From: Knufia peltigerae
Lineage: Eukaryota > Ascomycota > Eurotiomycetes > Chaetothyriales > Trichomeriaceae
Length of the DNA: 64,000 nucleotides
Reading direction: 5' to 3'
Assembly (NCBI GenBank): GCA_030247855.1
Contig: JAPDRN010000001.1
Span: forward strand, 124,001 to 188,000
Numbering within the stretch: the first letter of the stretch is position 1; each line of letters begins with the position of its first letter. Under the pieces are notes generated by a model that saw only the letters and a program-made list of their open reading frames with translations, made no database searches and was not told the DNA's origin. Below are positions 30,309 through 43,071 of the stretch, one piece after another. The position numbers were made by a program, and so were the translations under genes.

Positions 30309-33002
30309 GTTGGGCAAAACGAGGAACAACGAGCTACCGAGAAAGTGGTTCACAAAGGTCTTCGGTGACCACGATCCTCTGCTAACGAGAGCGCGCGAGA
30401 GACACGGCTTTCTTTTTCGGTTTTGCTGGCCAGCAGATGGATGCGAAAGAGCAGAAGAAGTAGTGGTAAGGGATGTGAATCGAGAGAGATGGGAAAGGGG
30501 AATGGAAATGGAGAACGGAGGTGTGAGAATCTGGGGGAGAGAGGGATTGATAGATGTACTTGCCGAAGAGGCAGAAATGGTCAGAAAGATCGACTCAGGA
30601 TGGATTTCATGCTTTTGAAGATAGTTTCTGTGTGGTGCGAGTGTAGATAAGTCTGGCAGTCGGTGGGTGGTTGGACGACTACTTCGTACGGCGTCGCCCC
30701 GTGGGGAGGAGGCGGCGCCAGGTCGAGAACCTCAATTCAGCCAGTTGGGTGATTTGAGTGACCAGTGGAGTGGATTTGGGGCCCCCGTCGTGGTTCGGGC
30801 GAGTCTAACGAGTTACCAGACGAGGAAGCGAGAAACGTAACAGTCAATGTGGCGATCAGACCAGGGATGAGGCACGTAGATTATCTTCGTAGCAGTGTGT
30901 GGGAGCCATGGCCATCAATCATGATTGCATCCAGTAGATAACTCCGTAATGAGCGTATCCGTTTCGAACTAGTTGATCCTCCCGACCAAGTGTATTCGCT
31001 GATTGCGGGCTACTCGAAAACCATCAACGCTTCCCCCCGCATCGGTGGGTGGAGGCGAAGGAGAGAGGGCGAGAGAGAGAAAGGAGGGAGGGCGGATACT
31101 CACTCGTACCACACTACCTACCAAATGGTTCATTGACCAGTACTCCGTAAGGGCGTGTCGGAATTAAATCAAAGACCTAATGTGAAATGGATGGGACGGG
31201 GCGTGATTGTCGTGGCCAGCACTACTGTGACTTACTCCGTAAACGATGCATTCTTTGCGAGCCACGTTCCTACTCGAGCCTAAAGAGACCAGGGGGCTCA
31301 TTATTGAACCAACGATATCAACAAGGGATTTTGATTGAGTCTTCTGTGAAAGCTGGGGTGGTGCGAATGGCAATCTGCAGATTAACGTACTCATCTGGTC
31401 AAATGACACTTGTATCAATCGTATGCGAATTGTTCACACAATGTGTATACCTAGTTGAACCTATCTCAGGTGATCAATTGAGCGTGTTGCACCCTTGAAA
31501 GGCACCTGTCTAAAGAATGTCCGCTACCAAGCAATAGCTTAGGGAGGTCAAGCCTATCCGCGCATGGGGTACAACGGCCCAAGTACCTACCTAACCCATA
31601 AGTTTTACGGGGTACGGAGTTCTGAGCCTATAGGCTTCCCCGGGTTACCCAGTAGATCTACGGAGGGCATTTGTCACCGCCTGATCTGACGGTCGCTGGG
31701 GGGGGTTCAACGACGGTGACTCGGATGGCGTGGGATCGAAAGCCGAGAATCAATACTCCGCTCAATGCCTAATGCTTTTTGTGTAACTTGTACAAAGTTT
31801 CAATATCTAATTCTACGAGAGCACGGTAGTGTACATGCGGTGCATCCCGTGCATACTCGTCCAAGAGGTGGTCGCTGACAGCCACGGACTCCCCGGAATC
31901 TAAAAGGAGCCAACACCAAGTTTAGGGCGCTAGGACCACGGTCAAAAAGCAAATTCCAAGGCTGGACTCAGGTAAAGGGTGCGGTGCAAGTCCCTCTTCG
32001 ATATCTCGGGTATTGACATCTGGTGTCCGTCCATGCAATATTGATCCACTTCTCCGCAGAACACTTGGACAGTTGCCGGTAACTCGTACCTAAACCAGTC
32101 CCTTAGCCGGCAGGATACCGAGGCATCCCATCCAGCCACGACATGAGGACACAATAAACCGTAGGGATCTGGACAATTGATGGTGATAGGTGCAATGTTT
32201 ACCCCTGTAGTCGTCTAGGGCCCAGGAATCTGGTTGTCAAGGTTCAACAGTAGAGTTCCGGAGCCTGTAAATGTAACAGTAGAGCGCACCGGGATTCGAT
32301 CGAGTTGTGACAATGCCGTGCCCTCGATATGTCTGATCAATGCTGACTCGCTCGACTGCGTCAGATGTCTCTAAAGATGAGTCCGGTTGGCAAATATGCT
32401 TTTCACAATCCATCCATACCATGTGGACACACACCACGTCTGGCCTGACAGCCCGGTATCGTTTTCCACATAGGGGTAATCTTCCGTGGTGTATGCCCTC
32501 ATGAGAAGCTAAAAGAAACGTGGAGGACTTCATGTTCCTCGGCTCTTTTCATGCACGTCGGGAAAAGATTCGTTTATCGTGCCATGCCCTCGACCACGAT
32601 CTCTCCACGACTCCGCATCCACCGCCTGAGTCGTCCATTTTTACCACCGGCATTATCACATCTTTATCATGTCCGGTCAATGCTCAAACACATCAATCCC
32701 TCCAGGTCGAGCGTACAAGGCGACGTACAGCACAGGAGAGTGCTAGTCGATCACTGTTTTTGGGTTGAGCGTTGGCTATCACTCGACCGCTGTTTCAGTG
32801 TGGATCGGCGTAAATGTTCTGGACAGGGCGGAGGGAGATCTCAAAGGTCTTAGATCATGCTGAGCAATCTGACACTCTAGTCATTAAGTCTTCGTTGCGC
32901 TTGTGTCCGACCACAGTGGCGAGTGCCAGTCTCTCATTGCTTACTGTGCAAACTCTGTAAGTTCCAGCCAACATTGCACTCCTTCGCAATGGAGTCTAGA
33001 AC
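30309..33002. other. Large gene-poor region
   Basis: 2.7 kb without a supportable exon on either strand. It includes the MFS promoter, a GA-rich tract (about 31053-31095), and several copies of the over-represented 9-mer or its core (CTCCGTA 30942-30948; TACTCCGTA 31141-31149 and 31233-31241; TACGGAGT 31613-31620). I see no terminal inverted repeats or transposase. Confidence 0.4.
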
Positions 33003-34085
33003 TTAGAACAGCGGAGGATTGCGCGTAGTATCCTCGAATGCATTCGCCGCCGGGACTGCGACATCCATTTCACCAAACGCATGTATGTTGGGAATAGCTT
33101 TCAGGCTTTGTCTGTCAAACATGGAAGCACCAGCTATCGTTTGCGCATTGCCAGATTGCTCGCCCTGCTCAGGTTTCCCTTGCCAGTTGCTCGCTACCTC
33201 GACGCTTATCGGCCCATCCAAGTACATCAGTATCGGCGTTACGTGCACTGATTTATGGTGTTCTTTGACACTAGGCTGCACAATTGTTGGAGGAACGAAG
33301 ATGCTATACACGTCGCCGGGCCGCATTGGTCTGAAGAAAGAAACATTGCTGAACTGAGCAGTCGCAGGTCCAAGTTCCGGGTGATGCATTTGAAGGTGCT
33401 GTTGGACGCTTTCGTGCAGGAGAGACATCGTCATACCGCCGTGAATCTAGAGAGTCATATTAGCAAGCTGTGTAACAACGATTCGCGGCCAAACATGTCC
33501 TACCGTGTCAGGCCAACCCTCTACGCCGAAACCCAGAAAGAATACCATCATGGTTATAGGCTGCGAAGGATGTTTGAAGACCTTCATTGTTACACCGCGT
33601 GTGCCTGTAAGCTTCTCGCCTACCAGGTGTTCACCCCTGACGGCGCCATTCGAGCGGCTCGCATAGAAGTTCTCTTCGGTCCAATTCTGCTCACGTAGAC
33701 CCTCGACCAGAGGGTGCACCTCGAGTGTCTCCTTTATTTCCTCGCATAACTCTTGATCCTCTTCAGAGCCAGGCTCGAAGGGTGGTTGCAGGTACTCCCA
33801 GCTGATCAAAGCTGTGCCTGCAATTGCGCCGAGGGTGAAGAAGAGATCCGCCCAGAACACCGATCTGGCGAAGCGCCAGAAGAGTGAGGGCCCTGTGGGA
33901 GTTTTGACAATTTGTGGGGTGTATGCTCCTGTGTACGGTGTCGTGTCGGGGGCAGGCATTTGTCCTGGAGTCTGGAAGTATTCTTTATGAGGACCATGTT
34001 GGCCGTGTTGTCCTCGACGCTGCCACGGCGAACGTCGAGATGCCCGGCAAGCCTGACGCCAAAGCGCCGGCCGTAGCGCTTGCAT
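33003..34085 (-). CDS. Mitochondrial hot-dog thioesterase family protein
   Basis: Exons 34085..33504 and 33446..33003 (57-nt phase-0 intron) give 341 residues. The N-terminus is Arg/Gln-rich and acid-free (MQALRPALWRQACRASRRS), a mitochondrial presequence. A single hydrophobic helix follows (about 75-95, 'VFWADLFFTLGAIAGTALISW'). The hot-dog fold region spans the splice: 'MMVFFLGFGVEGWPDT|IHGGMTMSLLHES', where HGG is the usual helix-start motif, then 'VSFFRPMRPGDVY'. Fungal relatives are annotated as thioesterase-superfamily proteins acting on acyl-CoA or acyl-ACP; the substrate is unknown. Confidence 0.82.
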
Positions 34086-34769
34086 TGAGCTGTGATCAAG
34101 TGGATTGACAAAGACGTAGAGTGCAAACCTCTTTGGCGCTGTTGTGGAAGGTTGTACTTAGTCTTTCGAACAAGGCTGCGCTGAACCCTATGAACCTCAC
34201 GAGCCTTGGCGACACGAAGAGTGATTTCTGTACGTACCAGACAGAAACGACCTACGCATGAGTGTCGTAGACCGAAAACAGAGCAGAAAAAGTATCTACA
34301 CTATTCTACTTCGAATTTGTATAGGCAACTGTGTATCGATACCTGGGAAAAAAGCTCGCTCGAAGCGGCACCACAGTTACACCAGCTTATATTCATTGGG
34401 AGAACCGAATTTCGAACATGCGTCTAGTCCGATTCACATTTGCACACGTCACAAGCGAACACAGGGCACAGATGACAGAGAGATAGTAGATTTGGCACAG
34501 GCATACTGTATTCTTAATGTACGAGTACCAGCCGAAACGCCTTCTCCGAGTATCATAAGAGATCCCATCTTCAAGCCATGTATGACTCGCCATGCTCTAG
34601 GGAAATCCAATCCCGGGCCACCATGTGAAATGCATACCGGACTATCAAGACAATCGGTATGTCCTCCGTTCATTTGTGCACGACCATTTTTCATATCGTG
34701 CCCATGGATACGATGCGTTGCAAAACTCTCCAGTCTCGACCATCCACTTCCCCTGCTCCTAGTCGTTTC
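34086..34769. other. Intergenic region between thioesterase and eS30
   Basis: No gene seen. Confidence 0.35.
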
Positions 34770-35113
34770 TTATGAGGTTGGGTTGGGGTTCATCTGCAAA
34801 CTTTGTAAGTATGTGTGTAGATACTTGTGCGCCCGTCACGGGGTATGCGACATATCATACCTTTCTCTTGCCACCAGTCATCGTCACGTTGACGAATCGT
34901 CGGGTGTATGTTATTCTCTTCTTCGCCCGTCCCTTAGGAGTCTTCTTCTTCTCTTGGGGTTCGACCTGAGAATAGAGAGTATAATCAGCATTTATCCTTC
35001 AGGTCGTGTTCGCTGATTGTTGTTGAGGAGGCGATCCAGGACAGCATGCTTACCTTTGGGGTCTGAGACTTGACCTTGCCGGCACGGGCAAGAGATCCGT
35101 GAACTTTACCCAT
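34770..35113 (-). CDS. rps30: 40S ribosomal protein eS30 (S30)
   Basis: Three short exons, 35113..35054, 34965..34861 and 34793..34770, give 62 residues. They start MGKVHGSLARAGKVKSQTPK, continue with the Lys/Arg-rich 'VEPQEKKKTPKGRAKKR' and 'RRFVNVTMTGGKRK', and end MNPNPTS. Length and sequence match eukaryotic eS30 throughout. As in other fungi there is no N-terminal ubiquitin-like (FUBI) fusion. Introns are 88 and 67 nt, all phase 0, and the last exon codes for seven residues only. The protein is a small-subunit ribosomal component near the decoding region. Confidence 0.95.
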
Positions 35114-35567
35114 GATTGCGAGTAGGTGTGTTGATCGATCGAAAAAGGTCGGTTATCTTCGTGCTTTCGATGAAAACTTGTTGACGGTCGATGGTATGGT
35201 CGGCTAACGTGGTGAAAGAATTCGAGGCCAAGAATCGCAGGTTAGTGTGATGTGTGAGTGGCTGCCAAGCCAAGAAAGCATCACGTGATGAGGCTTTGGG
35301 CGATACATATGGAGTCCTCTCCCACCAACAGACTACTTACTGCCATTCAGCGTTCGATGCACCAGAGTCATTACGTGAGCCTTCTATGGTCACGGTGTGT
35401 TAATGGCGAATTATGGTGCTGTATCCAAGTTCCTACAGGATCAGGATTTCGTATTTGATAGATTTGATTTTATCTCAACTTCTGTCTGTCATAATGCTGA
35501 TCGCTGTGTCATGCAAATCGCAGGCCAGCTCGCGTGAACTCGGGGCCTCATGCGATTCTACAACATA
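35114..35567. other. eS30 upstream region and Ubp6 3' flank
   Basis: 454 bp with no gene seen; it should hold the eS30 promoter. Confidence 0.4.
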
Positions 35568-37368
35568 TCATTGCTCAAGTTCATCTCTGGTTGGTAAGTC
35601 AATGGCTTTGTACAATAGAATAAGGGCAGATGCACTTTCGCCACCACCGGAAAGGGCCATGATCCGTTCAGTATCAACTTCGCTGACTTTGTCATCATTG
35701 AACCACCACCATTTTCCATCCTCTTCCATGCGCTTGCCGCCAGGTGCCTGGGCATCATCAACAAGCTTACCAGCCTTCTTGACGTAGCTGGTGTAGTGTC
35801 CACTATCAGCGCTTGCGCCTTGATGGGTGATGACACCCCTCAACTCGTACAAGCCAGACTTGTTGGCACCGGCATCATCTGCAAGTTGTTGGTTGATCAA
35901 GGCGTAAAGCTCTTTCTTTGCCTGCTTGATGGATGCGGCTCGCTCGGCTTCATATTCGGCGTCGGTCTTGTAAACGTCCATATCACCTCCTTCCGGCTCC
36001 TTCTCTTTCGAGTCCTTCTTGTCTTTCTGTTCTCGAAGTTTGGCGATGGGAGCTGCTTCTTTCTCTTTCAGAGCTTCATCGTGCTTGCGATCTTCTTCTT
36101 GCTTATGCCGAAGCTTTTGTCGCTTGCGGGCCCTCTCCACATCCTGTTCATCCTTCCGAATGTCACGGACTTTGTCGCGAACAGGGATCAATCGTTTCCT
36201 CAGGTCATCTGTGCAGAATTCCACGGCGTCCAGTTCCTCTGGAAAAGTCACCTTTTTCAAAATCTTAGCTTTCTTTTGGACGTCCTTCTTCCAGAAGAAG
36301 CGCACAAAATGGACGGTTAGGTATTTAGGTAATCGTGATACTCTGGAAGTCTTGGTGTAGATGGCATTGCGATCAAGCGTCGGGGAGTTCTTCTCGATCT
36401 CTTCAGTCAGGCCGGCCAATAGACCATCGCGAAGGTGATTGATAGATTGATCGATGTGGCAATCAAGCTTCAAAAACACATCGTCGGCCTCGACAACAGG
36501 TTCATTCTCCGCAGCTTCTGTCGGTGGGGCGAGCGATGAGTGGAAAGCGCCGGCCATATAACGATCGATGAAAACAACTTCTTTCTTGGCCTTGTTTTCT
36601 TCGGAAGAGCTCTTCTCTGTGATTTTCAGATTCTGTCGCAGTTGATGAATGATTTGAGACCAGGCTTCTTCAGCATCCTGCTGTGCAAAACCGGCTCCAT
36701 TCTTTGCTCTTTGGGCAAATTGAGGATATATCACTCGTAGAGCGTTCCAGAACATCAGAGGAGCAAGACTTCTTTGAGTGTTCGACATACGGCTGTAGAG
36801 ATCCCGCAGCTGTCCCGTCAGGTCGTTCGACGCACCCGTAGCGCCGAGACCAAGCCTGCTCATTTCGTCACTGTTACTGCGAACGTCACTGTGGTCGGGA
36901 TTGTATGCTTTTAACTCGTCTTGCATTTCTGGTATGCTTCGTAGAACTTGTAGGGTGGAATTGAGATAACAGGTATTGCCCAGATTCTCAAGACCAGCAG
37001 GTGTAGCACCTTCCTGAGCAGCTGCCTCGGCTTCGGTCATGTCTTCGAGGAATCGAGGCTTCTCAACCGGCGCAGCCAGTGAGCTTCCCTCAGAGGAAGC
37101 CGTCCCCAGCATAGTAAAGATCTGACCAGGTTTGGCATTGAGTTTTGACAGATCAGTGTCATCTTTTAGTTTTCCACCTTTTATTAAAATTGATTGTCGT
37201 TGGGGCTCGACACCAGTCAGAGAAAAGAGTTGCAACTTGAGCATTTCACCGTTGGAGGCTGTGTCGAGATCGACATTGTACTTTTTGCCCTGGTGTTTGA
37301 TGACAACTAAAGATCGTTAGAAGAGAAAGTCAGGTAGAGAATGTTAACTCACTTGGAATGGTCGCCAT
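35568..37368 (-). CDS. ubp6: Proteasome-associated ubiquitin-specific protease Ubp6/USP14
   Basis: Exons 37368..37353 (five codons and one base) and 37306..35568 give 584 residues. Without the mini-exon the frame would start at an internal Met inside the ubiquitin-like domain. The join ATT CCA A|TT GTC gives MATIPIVIKHQGKKYNVDL, a normal UBL start. Domains: UBL (about 1-75), linker, USP domain with Cys box GLENLGNTCYLN (Cys118) and His box GHYTSY (about residue 500). A charged Lys/Glu insert lies at about 390-450. Ubp6 docks on the 19S particle through its UBL and trims ubiquitin from substrates. The length and Cys118 position match yeast Ubp6. Confidence 0.95.
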
Positions 37369-37862
37369 CTTGCGTGGGAGATGAAGGAGTGCAGAGGTCG
37401 TGAAACCGAAGAGAGAATGTGTGTTATGAAGAATTGGATGGAAGTGTTCTTTTGAATGGTGGCGGGCGTGCAACGAGCAGTCAACAAGGCTGCGACTGGC
37501 GCAGGCAGGAAGGCTTGCGACGAGCCGGGGGTGTGTCAGGCACAAGGCAATATGTACTCCGTGTGGAAAGGGTCTAAGTAAACACTATCTGCCTTTGTCA
37601 GACAGAAATGCCCCGCCAAGATGCCCGCAACAGCCTGTAAGATGACGGTGCCTTGACAACTTGATAATACTCGTAATCCAACACCGGTCAACGCGGGACA
37701 ATTCAGCCAACACTTTACCTGACTTACTCGCTTTTTGCATATCCCCAAATACCTTGGGCTCATTCACGAGTCACACCTGGTCAAGGGAGTTCATTCTCAC
37801 CACATATCAGCTTCCATGTGGCGTTAAACCCTTCCGATCCCCATCCACGGACCGCATTGAAA
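37369..37862. promoter_or_regulatory. Divergent promoter region between Ubp6 and ARPC4
   Basis: 494 bp between the Ubp6 and ARPC4 start codons. There is a TACTCCGTG near-match at about 37556. I found no ATG with a following GT donor that would give ARPC4 a better first exon. Confidence 0.4.
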
Positions 37863-38569
37863 ATGGCATGCCTACTCTGTTGGACATCCAGAACCATGAC
37901 ACTTGCTGATCTGTTCACAGTCACAATCTCTGCGTCCTTACCTCCAATGTGTTCGGTCTTCCCTCACAGCCGCTCTCGCCCTCTCGAATTTTGCCTCTCA
38001 AGCCTCTGAAAGACACAATGTGCCAGAAATAGAAGCTGCCAGCTCGCCAGAAGTCCTGCTCAACCCGCTGACAGTCGCGCGAAACGAGAATGAGAAGGTT
38101 CTCATAGAGCCAAGCGTCAATAGTGTGCGAGTCAGCATACGAATCAAGCAAGCAGACGAGATTGAGAACATTCTGGTCCATAAATTCACACGGTTCCTGA
38201 CCCAAAGGGCCGAGTCCTTTTTCATATTGAGGAGAAAACCAGTCAAGGTACGCCATTGGAGGGCCTGCCAGGAGTGTTTTCTGACTGAAATAGGGCTATG
38301 ATATTTCGTTCCTGATCACAAACACCCATACTGAAGAGATGCTCAAGCATAAGCTGGTGGATTTCATTATTCAGTTCATGGAGGAAGTCGATAAAGAGAT
38401 CTCCGAGATGAAGCTCTTTGTATGTGGGAGTTGTATTGCACAACCGCAGATCAGCTAACTTCGTGTGCAGTTGAATGCCAGAGCTCGATTCGTTGCAGAA
38501 TCCTTCTTGACCCCAGTATGAATATCCCAGCTTGGAGCGCCCCTTGCTAACAGTCAATAGTTTGACTAG
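37863..38569 (+). CDS. arc19: ARP2/3 complex subunit 4 (ARPC4, p20)
   Basis: Proposed exons are 37863..37865 (ATG only), 37921..38247, 38294..38419, 38471..38515 and 38561..38569, giving 169 residues, the standard ARPC4 length. The core is unmistakable: SQSLRPYLQCVRSSLTAAL, 'ERHNVPEIEAASSPEVLLNP', 'KFTRFLTQRAESFFILRRKP', 'GYDISFLITN' and 'RARFVAESFL', ending TP|FD. The last four exons are secure. Exon 1 is inferred: the acceptor before TCA is clear, and the only well-placed ATG (AAAATGG context) would need a GC-AG intron (GCATGC, 55 nt). ARPC4 helps anchor the branch-nucleating complex on the mother actin filament. The last exon codes for two residues. Confidence 0.92.
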
Positions 38570-39543
38570 AAATGCTATCTGCAAGGATTCTGGTTCTGCA
38601 ACACCACCTGTCGTAACTCAGCGAAGTTTCGAACACAGAGCAATGCCAACTTTACCAAGGTTGCTTGCAGATATGTCTGGGTGCACAAGGCTGCGGCTCA
38701 TGGATTGTGCGCCCCTGAGATCATGCAACTACCACGCATTGATGGATATATGGTTGCGGTTGTCTGTTGCCTAAACACAACCTCTTTATACAGCTCCTTC
38801 TAACGGAATGACGTATCAACCTGACTCATGAGAATAAATATGAAGATTTCATCTTGCTGCATACAAGCAACTCTTTGTCCGAACCCCTGTTGTTGATTGA
38901 TAATGCCCGTTCTGCGGGCTTTACTGACTGGCTTTGGTTTTCCACCCCCATTGCAGCTTTGCAATGGCACACAAAGAAGCATTTTGGAAATCTTATAGGG
39001 GTTCTTGGGTTTAGTGTCGATGTGGTCTCTGTTCCAAGAAAAGAGTCGAACCACTCAGCCATACGAGCTAGGCTTGCCCATACCTTCGGAAAGATATCAC
39101 TGCAGCAAACTCAACTCATTCTTCCAGATGGATAACATCGACGCAATAGAGAGACAATCACGAAAGAGATTCTCTTGAATTGACAATCGGCCTTAATATA
39201 CTCCGGCTTCCGTTGTTTGATTGACGGGCAATCAAATGAGGCTTCTTTCCGCCCAAATCGTGCAGCCGAGAAACAGTATTCGCTCACCACCTTCGCGATT
39301 CAGCCTCATTTGGCTGTGGGTGAGAAACAGGACACGAGCCTGTTTTCCACACCGCCCACGTAAGTGTTCACTTCACGTTCATTGACATTGTACACAGTAC
39401 AGCATGTCTTCTGTTGAGTTCACTTCTCAACCTTTCCTGTCATCAAATTCTTCTTTTCCATCTTATCACATATTTTTTCCATTCCATTCTGTGCTCTTAG
39501 AATTATCCTCAGTTGCTTGCGGTTTCCTTGTCTCCAGTTCACC
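38570..39543. other. Intergenic region between ARPC4 and the RRM gene
   Basis: No exon supported. A tRNA-D-arm-like string on the minus strand near 39040-39065 does not fold into a tRNA. The last about 150 bp are T/C-rich leader. Confidence 0.4.
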
Positions 39544-42500
39544 ATGGCATCGAACTTGGCTCCGTCGAAGCGTAAGGCTGTAGGCACTGCTACAGAGGAC
39601 CCAGGACCGCTCATTGCGGATAGCGCAGACACGATTTCAAACGACCGTCACAATAATACACTCCAGGACGAGACCCGCGCTGAGAACAATAGAGGCGCTG
39701 GTTCTCACAACAGCACAATTGAACCTATTCACGGTATTGACCAAAACAATAGGGTCCAGATCCATCCTCCCATGACTTATTCAACGAGAATTACTACTTC
39801 CTCTGGTGTTACGCCTTTGGTAGTAGCTAGTGACATGCCTGCTCCCACGCCAAATCTGTCTCAAAATCCTGGCTGGAACCAACCTCTCACCAACACCGTC
39901 AACTTCTACGACCCCGACAACACTTTCATGCAAGTGCCAGCTTACTATCCAGGAGCAAGCATGGAGTCCGTTGTCCCCTTCGATCCCTCCTCGAATGCGC
40001 CGTTTACAGACCGAACACAAGCCTATCTGCCTCGGGGTCATGGTGTGATTAAGATCAAGAATGTAAGTTCATGACACTCAGTTTCTTGCGCACCGTCTAC
40101 CTGAATTTTCGAGTTATTGATGAATGTTGATAACGTGGTCTCGATATTGGGCATATGCGGAACGACAAAATGCGATTGTTGTTGAAAGTTGGTGATAGAT
40201 CGGCTGAAGACCAGAGATGGAACACCTCTATGACAAGAGATATTACGATTCATTGCATTCTCTACTTTCGCAATCATTGATATATGCTGACCATCAATCT
40301 GTCTAGATCCCCTATGGCCTCACCATGGCAGAGGTACAACAATTCATCTGCAAACATGTCCACGTTGAAGATCTGCTCAAACCGCATGAAGAGGGTTTCC
40401 CCATCCACATCATCATGGAACGTTCAACTGGCAAAACCATGGACGCCTATGTTGAAACAATCACTCCATTGATCGCAGCTCAAGCATGGGAACATGGCTT
40501 TGGTCTTGTTCGCATGCGTCATCCAAAACTCGGACAACGTCATGTCACTGTCGAATTGAGCGACCAGGCAGAGTTGATGCGAGACCTGTTCCCCAGAGCC
40601 CGCTGTGTTGTTTGGGATAAGGAAGAGCCTAGCGTTCCTCGTGTCATACACACGAACGATATCTACACTTCTGGTTTCAAAGGCTTCTTCACTGCTGAAG
40701 AGATGAACGGTGTGATTCGACACGCTGAATATCCGCAACGTGTAAGTCTCGTGCTCTTGACCTCAAGCGAAACTTTACTAACTTACAAAGTCTCCGTTCG
40801 CTATGCGTAGCTTTCAACGCACCTTTGAAAGCACTATCAGTACGTTGTACAAGGTATGGAACGCCACCACGTTGTTAAATTGTTTTACTGATGAGTGCTA
40901 GTTTCCTTGGTATGCTGTTGACTTGTATACCTTGCAGCAGCGCGACACCCTCTTCAAGACGTACACTCGGCAGTTGGAGATTTTGATTCTGAAGGTTGAT
41001 CCTGGCTCTCAAATCCCTCGTGAAGTTGGACTCGACAACAAGTTGCTGATGGACTTCTTGTTCGCTGGCATGAACTGTGCTGGCTTTTCAGAGCGACAGA
41101 AGGCTTTGATCGCTGATGCATCTCTTCGAGTTGGTCCGGGAATGCGCATCAGCATTCATGCCCGCAACTGGCCCTTTCAGACTCTTTCTTCCAACCCACC
41201 AATGCTATCTGATCAAGACATTGGTATGTGGTTCGAAGTTCTGAATCTAGGCGTTACTGCCTTCGAGCGTGAAGGTCGAGGAGATATCGGTGTCCGACCG
41301 CACCTGGAAGTCATCCGTGACAACAATGGCTATCTGTTGTTTACCTACACCGAATCTGGGGCCAATCTTCCCCGCAAGACCTTTTCCCGGATGGAAAGCA
41401 AGGTATTGACCACTTTGATGCGCAAGGGCTGGTCTAGTTACATGAGTCAGCTTGGTATTGCTCCTGGCTTCGGCCTTGATCCTAATGTATTTGGAGACGA
41501 CGTGCTCGAACCAGTCTACGATGCCGAGGATGACATGTTCCAGGACGAAGAGGAGGGCCATACCGTGGCTGGCGAGAAACGTATTGAATACACCGATGAA
41601 GAACGCTTGGAGGCGTACCAGAAGGTTTTGGCCGATATCAAGAGAGAGGAGGGCGCAATGCTCATGGGACAAATTGATCGCTTTGCCAATCGTGGCTACG
41701 CAAATCCTGATTCGGGTCTTGCTGAAGGCATGGCGGCTTTGGACATTGGCTCTGGTCGACCCACGCACCGTGGTACACTCAATCCCGAGTCAACCACTTT
41801 CACACCACGACTCACCAGCGCGAATATGGGCGGCTTTCCACGATTTGGACCAGCACAGGACATTAACCCACCCTACATGCTCAATCCCACCCAAGTCACC
41901 AGTTCGTCACATACCAACACAGGTCACCAGAGCACCAACAGTGGCCTAGTCTCGGGTCCGGCTCCTGCTCATACCTCGGTGCGTCGCGATGTTAGCATGA
42001 CCACTTCTATGAGTGATCCGGATGACGTTCCTACGCCAGCTCGAGTCTACCCTCCAGCGCACCCAGATGGCAGCCCGCCTCTTAGGAGAATTACGACTAG
42101 ATTGGAGAACACGGTCAGAACAGAGTCTATGGTAGTCAGCCCTCAGCACTGCGGTGTGGCTTCGCCCTTGCCCACTTTGCAAAACTTGCCACCAGCTCCT
42201 GCTGGTATGGTTCACCCCCTACCTGACAAGCCACCTGCTGTTGTCATGCCGTCTATTGGTCGACCGAATTCAGCTCGTGGAAAGAACAAGGGCACTGTGT
42301 CTGGTATGACATTTGGCGTTCGTCCAGAGATTGGACGTGGAGCTATCGGCCGTGACCCACGTTTGTCTACTGGCATGAGTGGAATGGGCGCGGGCGTGAC
42401 TATGGGTGCTGGCATGTATGGTTCAAGCTCTTCATCTCGTCGATCCAGCGAAGGCTATGGCATTCCTTTTGGCAATGCTGCGCTTGCTGCTGTCGTCCGT

Positions 42501-42752
42501 GGTGGATCTCCTGGTCAATTCGACGGCCCCAACCGTTCCAATGCTTCCACCCCAACCTTGAATCTGGGCATTGGAATGACTGGCTTGTCCCCGATCGGAG
42601 CCGATCCAAACGATCTGATGGTTCAGTCAAACCCTCCACGTCCCGGAACTCATGGCCGTGCTCAATCCCAATTGAACATCTCTGATGTTATCAACGAGGA
42701 AAGCGAAGAGAATGAGGTGGCTGACCACGGTAAGGGTCGCATGTACTACTGA
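39544..42752 (+). CDS. RRM-containing RNA-binding protein
   Basis: Exons 39544..40062, 40307..40741, 40791..40853 and 40902..42752 give 955 residues. The start is the ATG at 39544 (TTCACCATGGC). The disordered N-terminus (1-165) leads into an RRM-like segment that spans the first splice, 'HGVIKIKN|IPYGLTMAEVQQFI', resembling the RNP2 strand of hnRNP F/H-type domains. A folded middle region (about 240-560) follows, then a long Pro/Ser/Gly/Met-rich C-terminus (about 620-930) with 'RGKNKGTVSGMTFGVRPEIG'. The first intron is long (244 nt); the others are about 48 nt with a TACTAAC branch in intron 2. It is likely a post-transcriptional regulator; the target is unknown. Confidence 0.85.
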
Positions 42753-43071
42753 TCGAAATGCCGATCTCGTACCGAGACAGGTCCAAGCATTAACGGATGA
42801 AAGATTGAGTGCTGTGGAACGAGGCGGATGTCACTCAGACACTCTGTCTTGGTACAGCAATAGATTGCACACTGGAGATGACGAAAAAAAGGGGCTAGAT
42901 GATGAGAGACGACAGAAGAAGTCGAGTTTTGCATCGAGAACTCTTTCAATGGTTCAACGAGTGACATGGATAGATAGTGATGCACAGAAGTAGCAGAAAC
43001 AATTGACATGCAGCGTCGCGAATAGCTATTCGCCGATGCATTCTGTACAGCAATTCCCATACCGGTAGTAG
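42753..43071. other. 3' flank of the RRM gene
   Basis: About 320 bp between convergent stops; no feature seen. Confidence 0.35.

Noticed and set aside
30309..33002. The long gene-poor gap considered as a decayed transposon.
   Set aside because: I found no terminal inverted repeats, reverse-transcriptase or transposase motifs, nor the strong AT bias expected of RIP.
39035..39070. Minus-strand ATGGCTGAGTGGTTCGACTC, resembling both A- and B-box tRNA elements.
   Set aside because: The two boxes overlap, there is no anticodon arm, and the only structure is a 4-bp hairpin before a T run.
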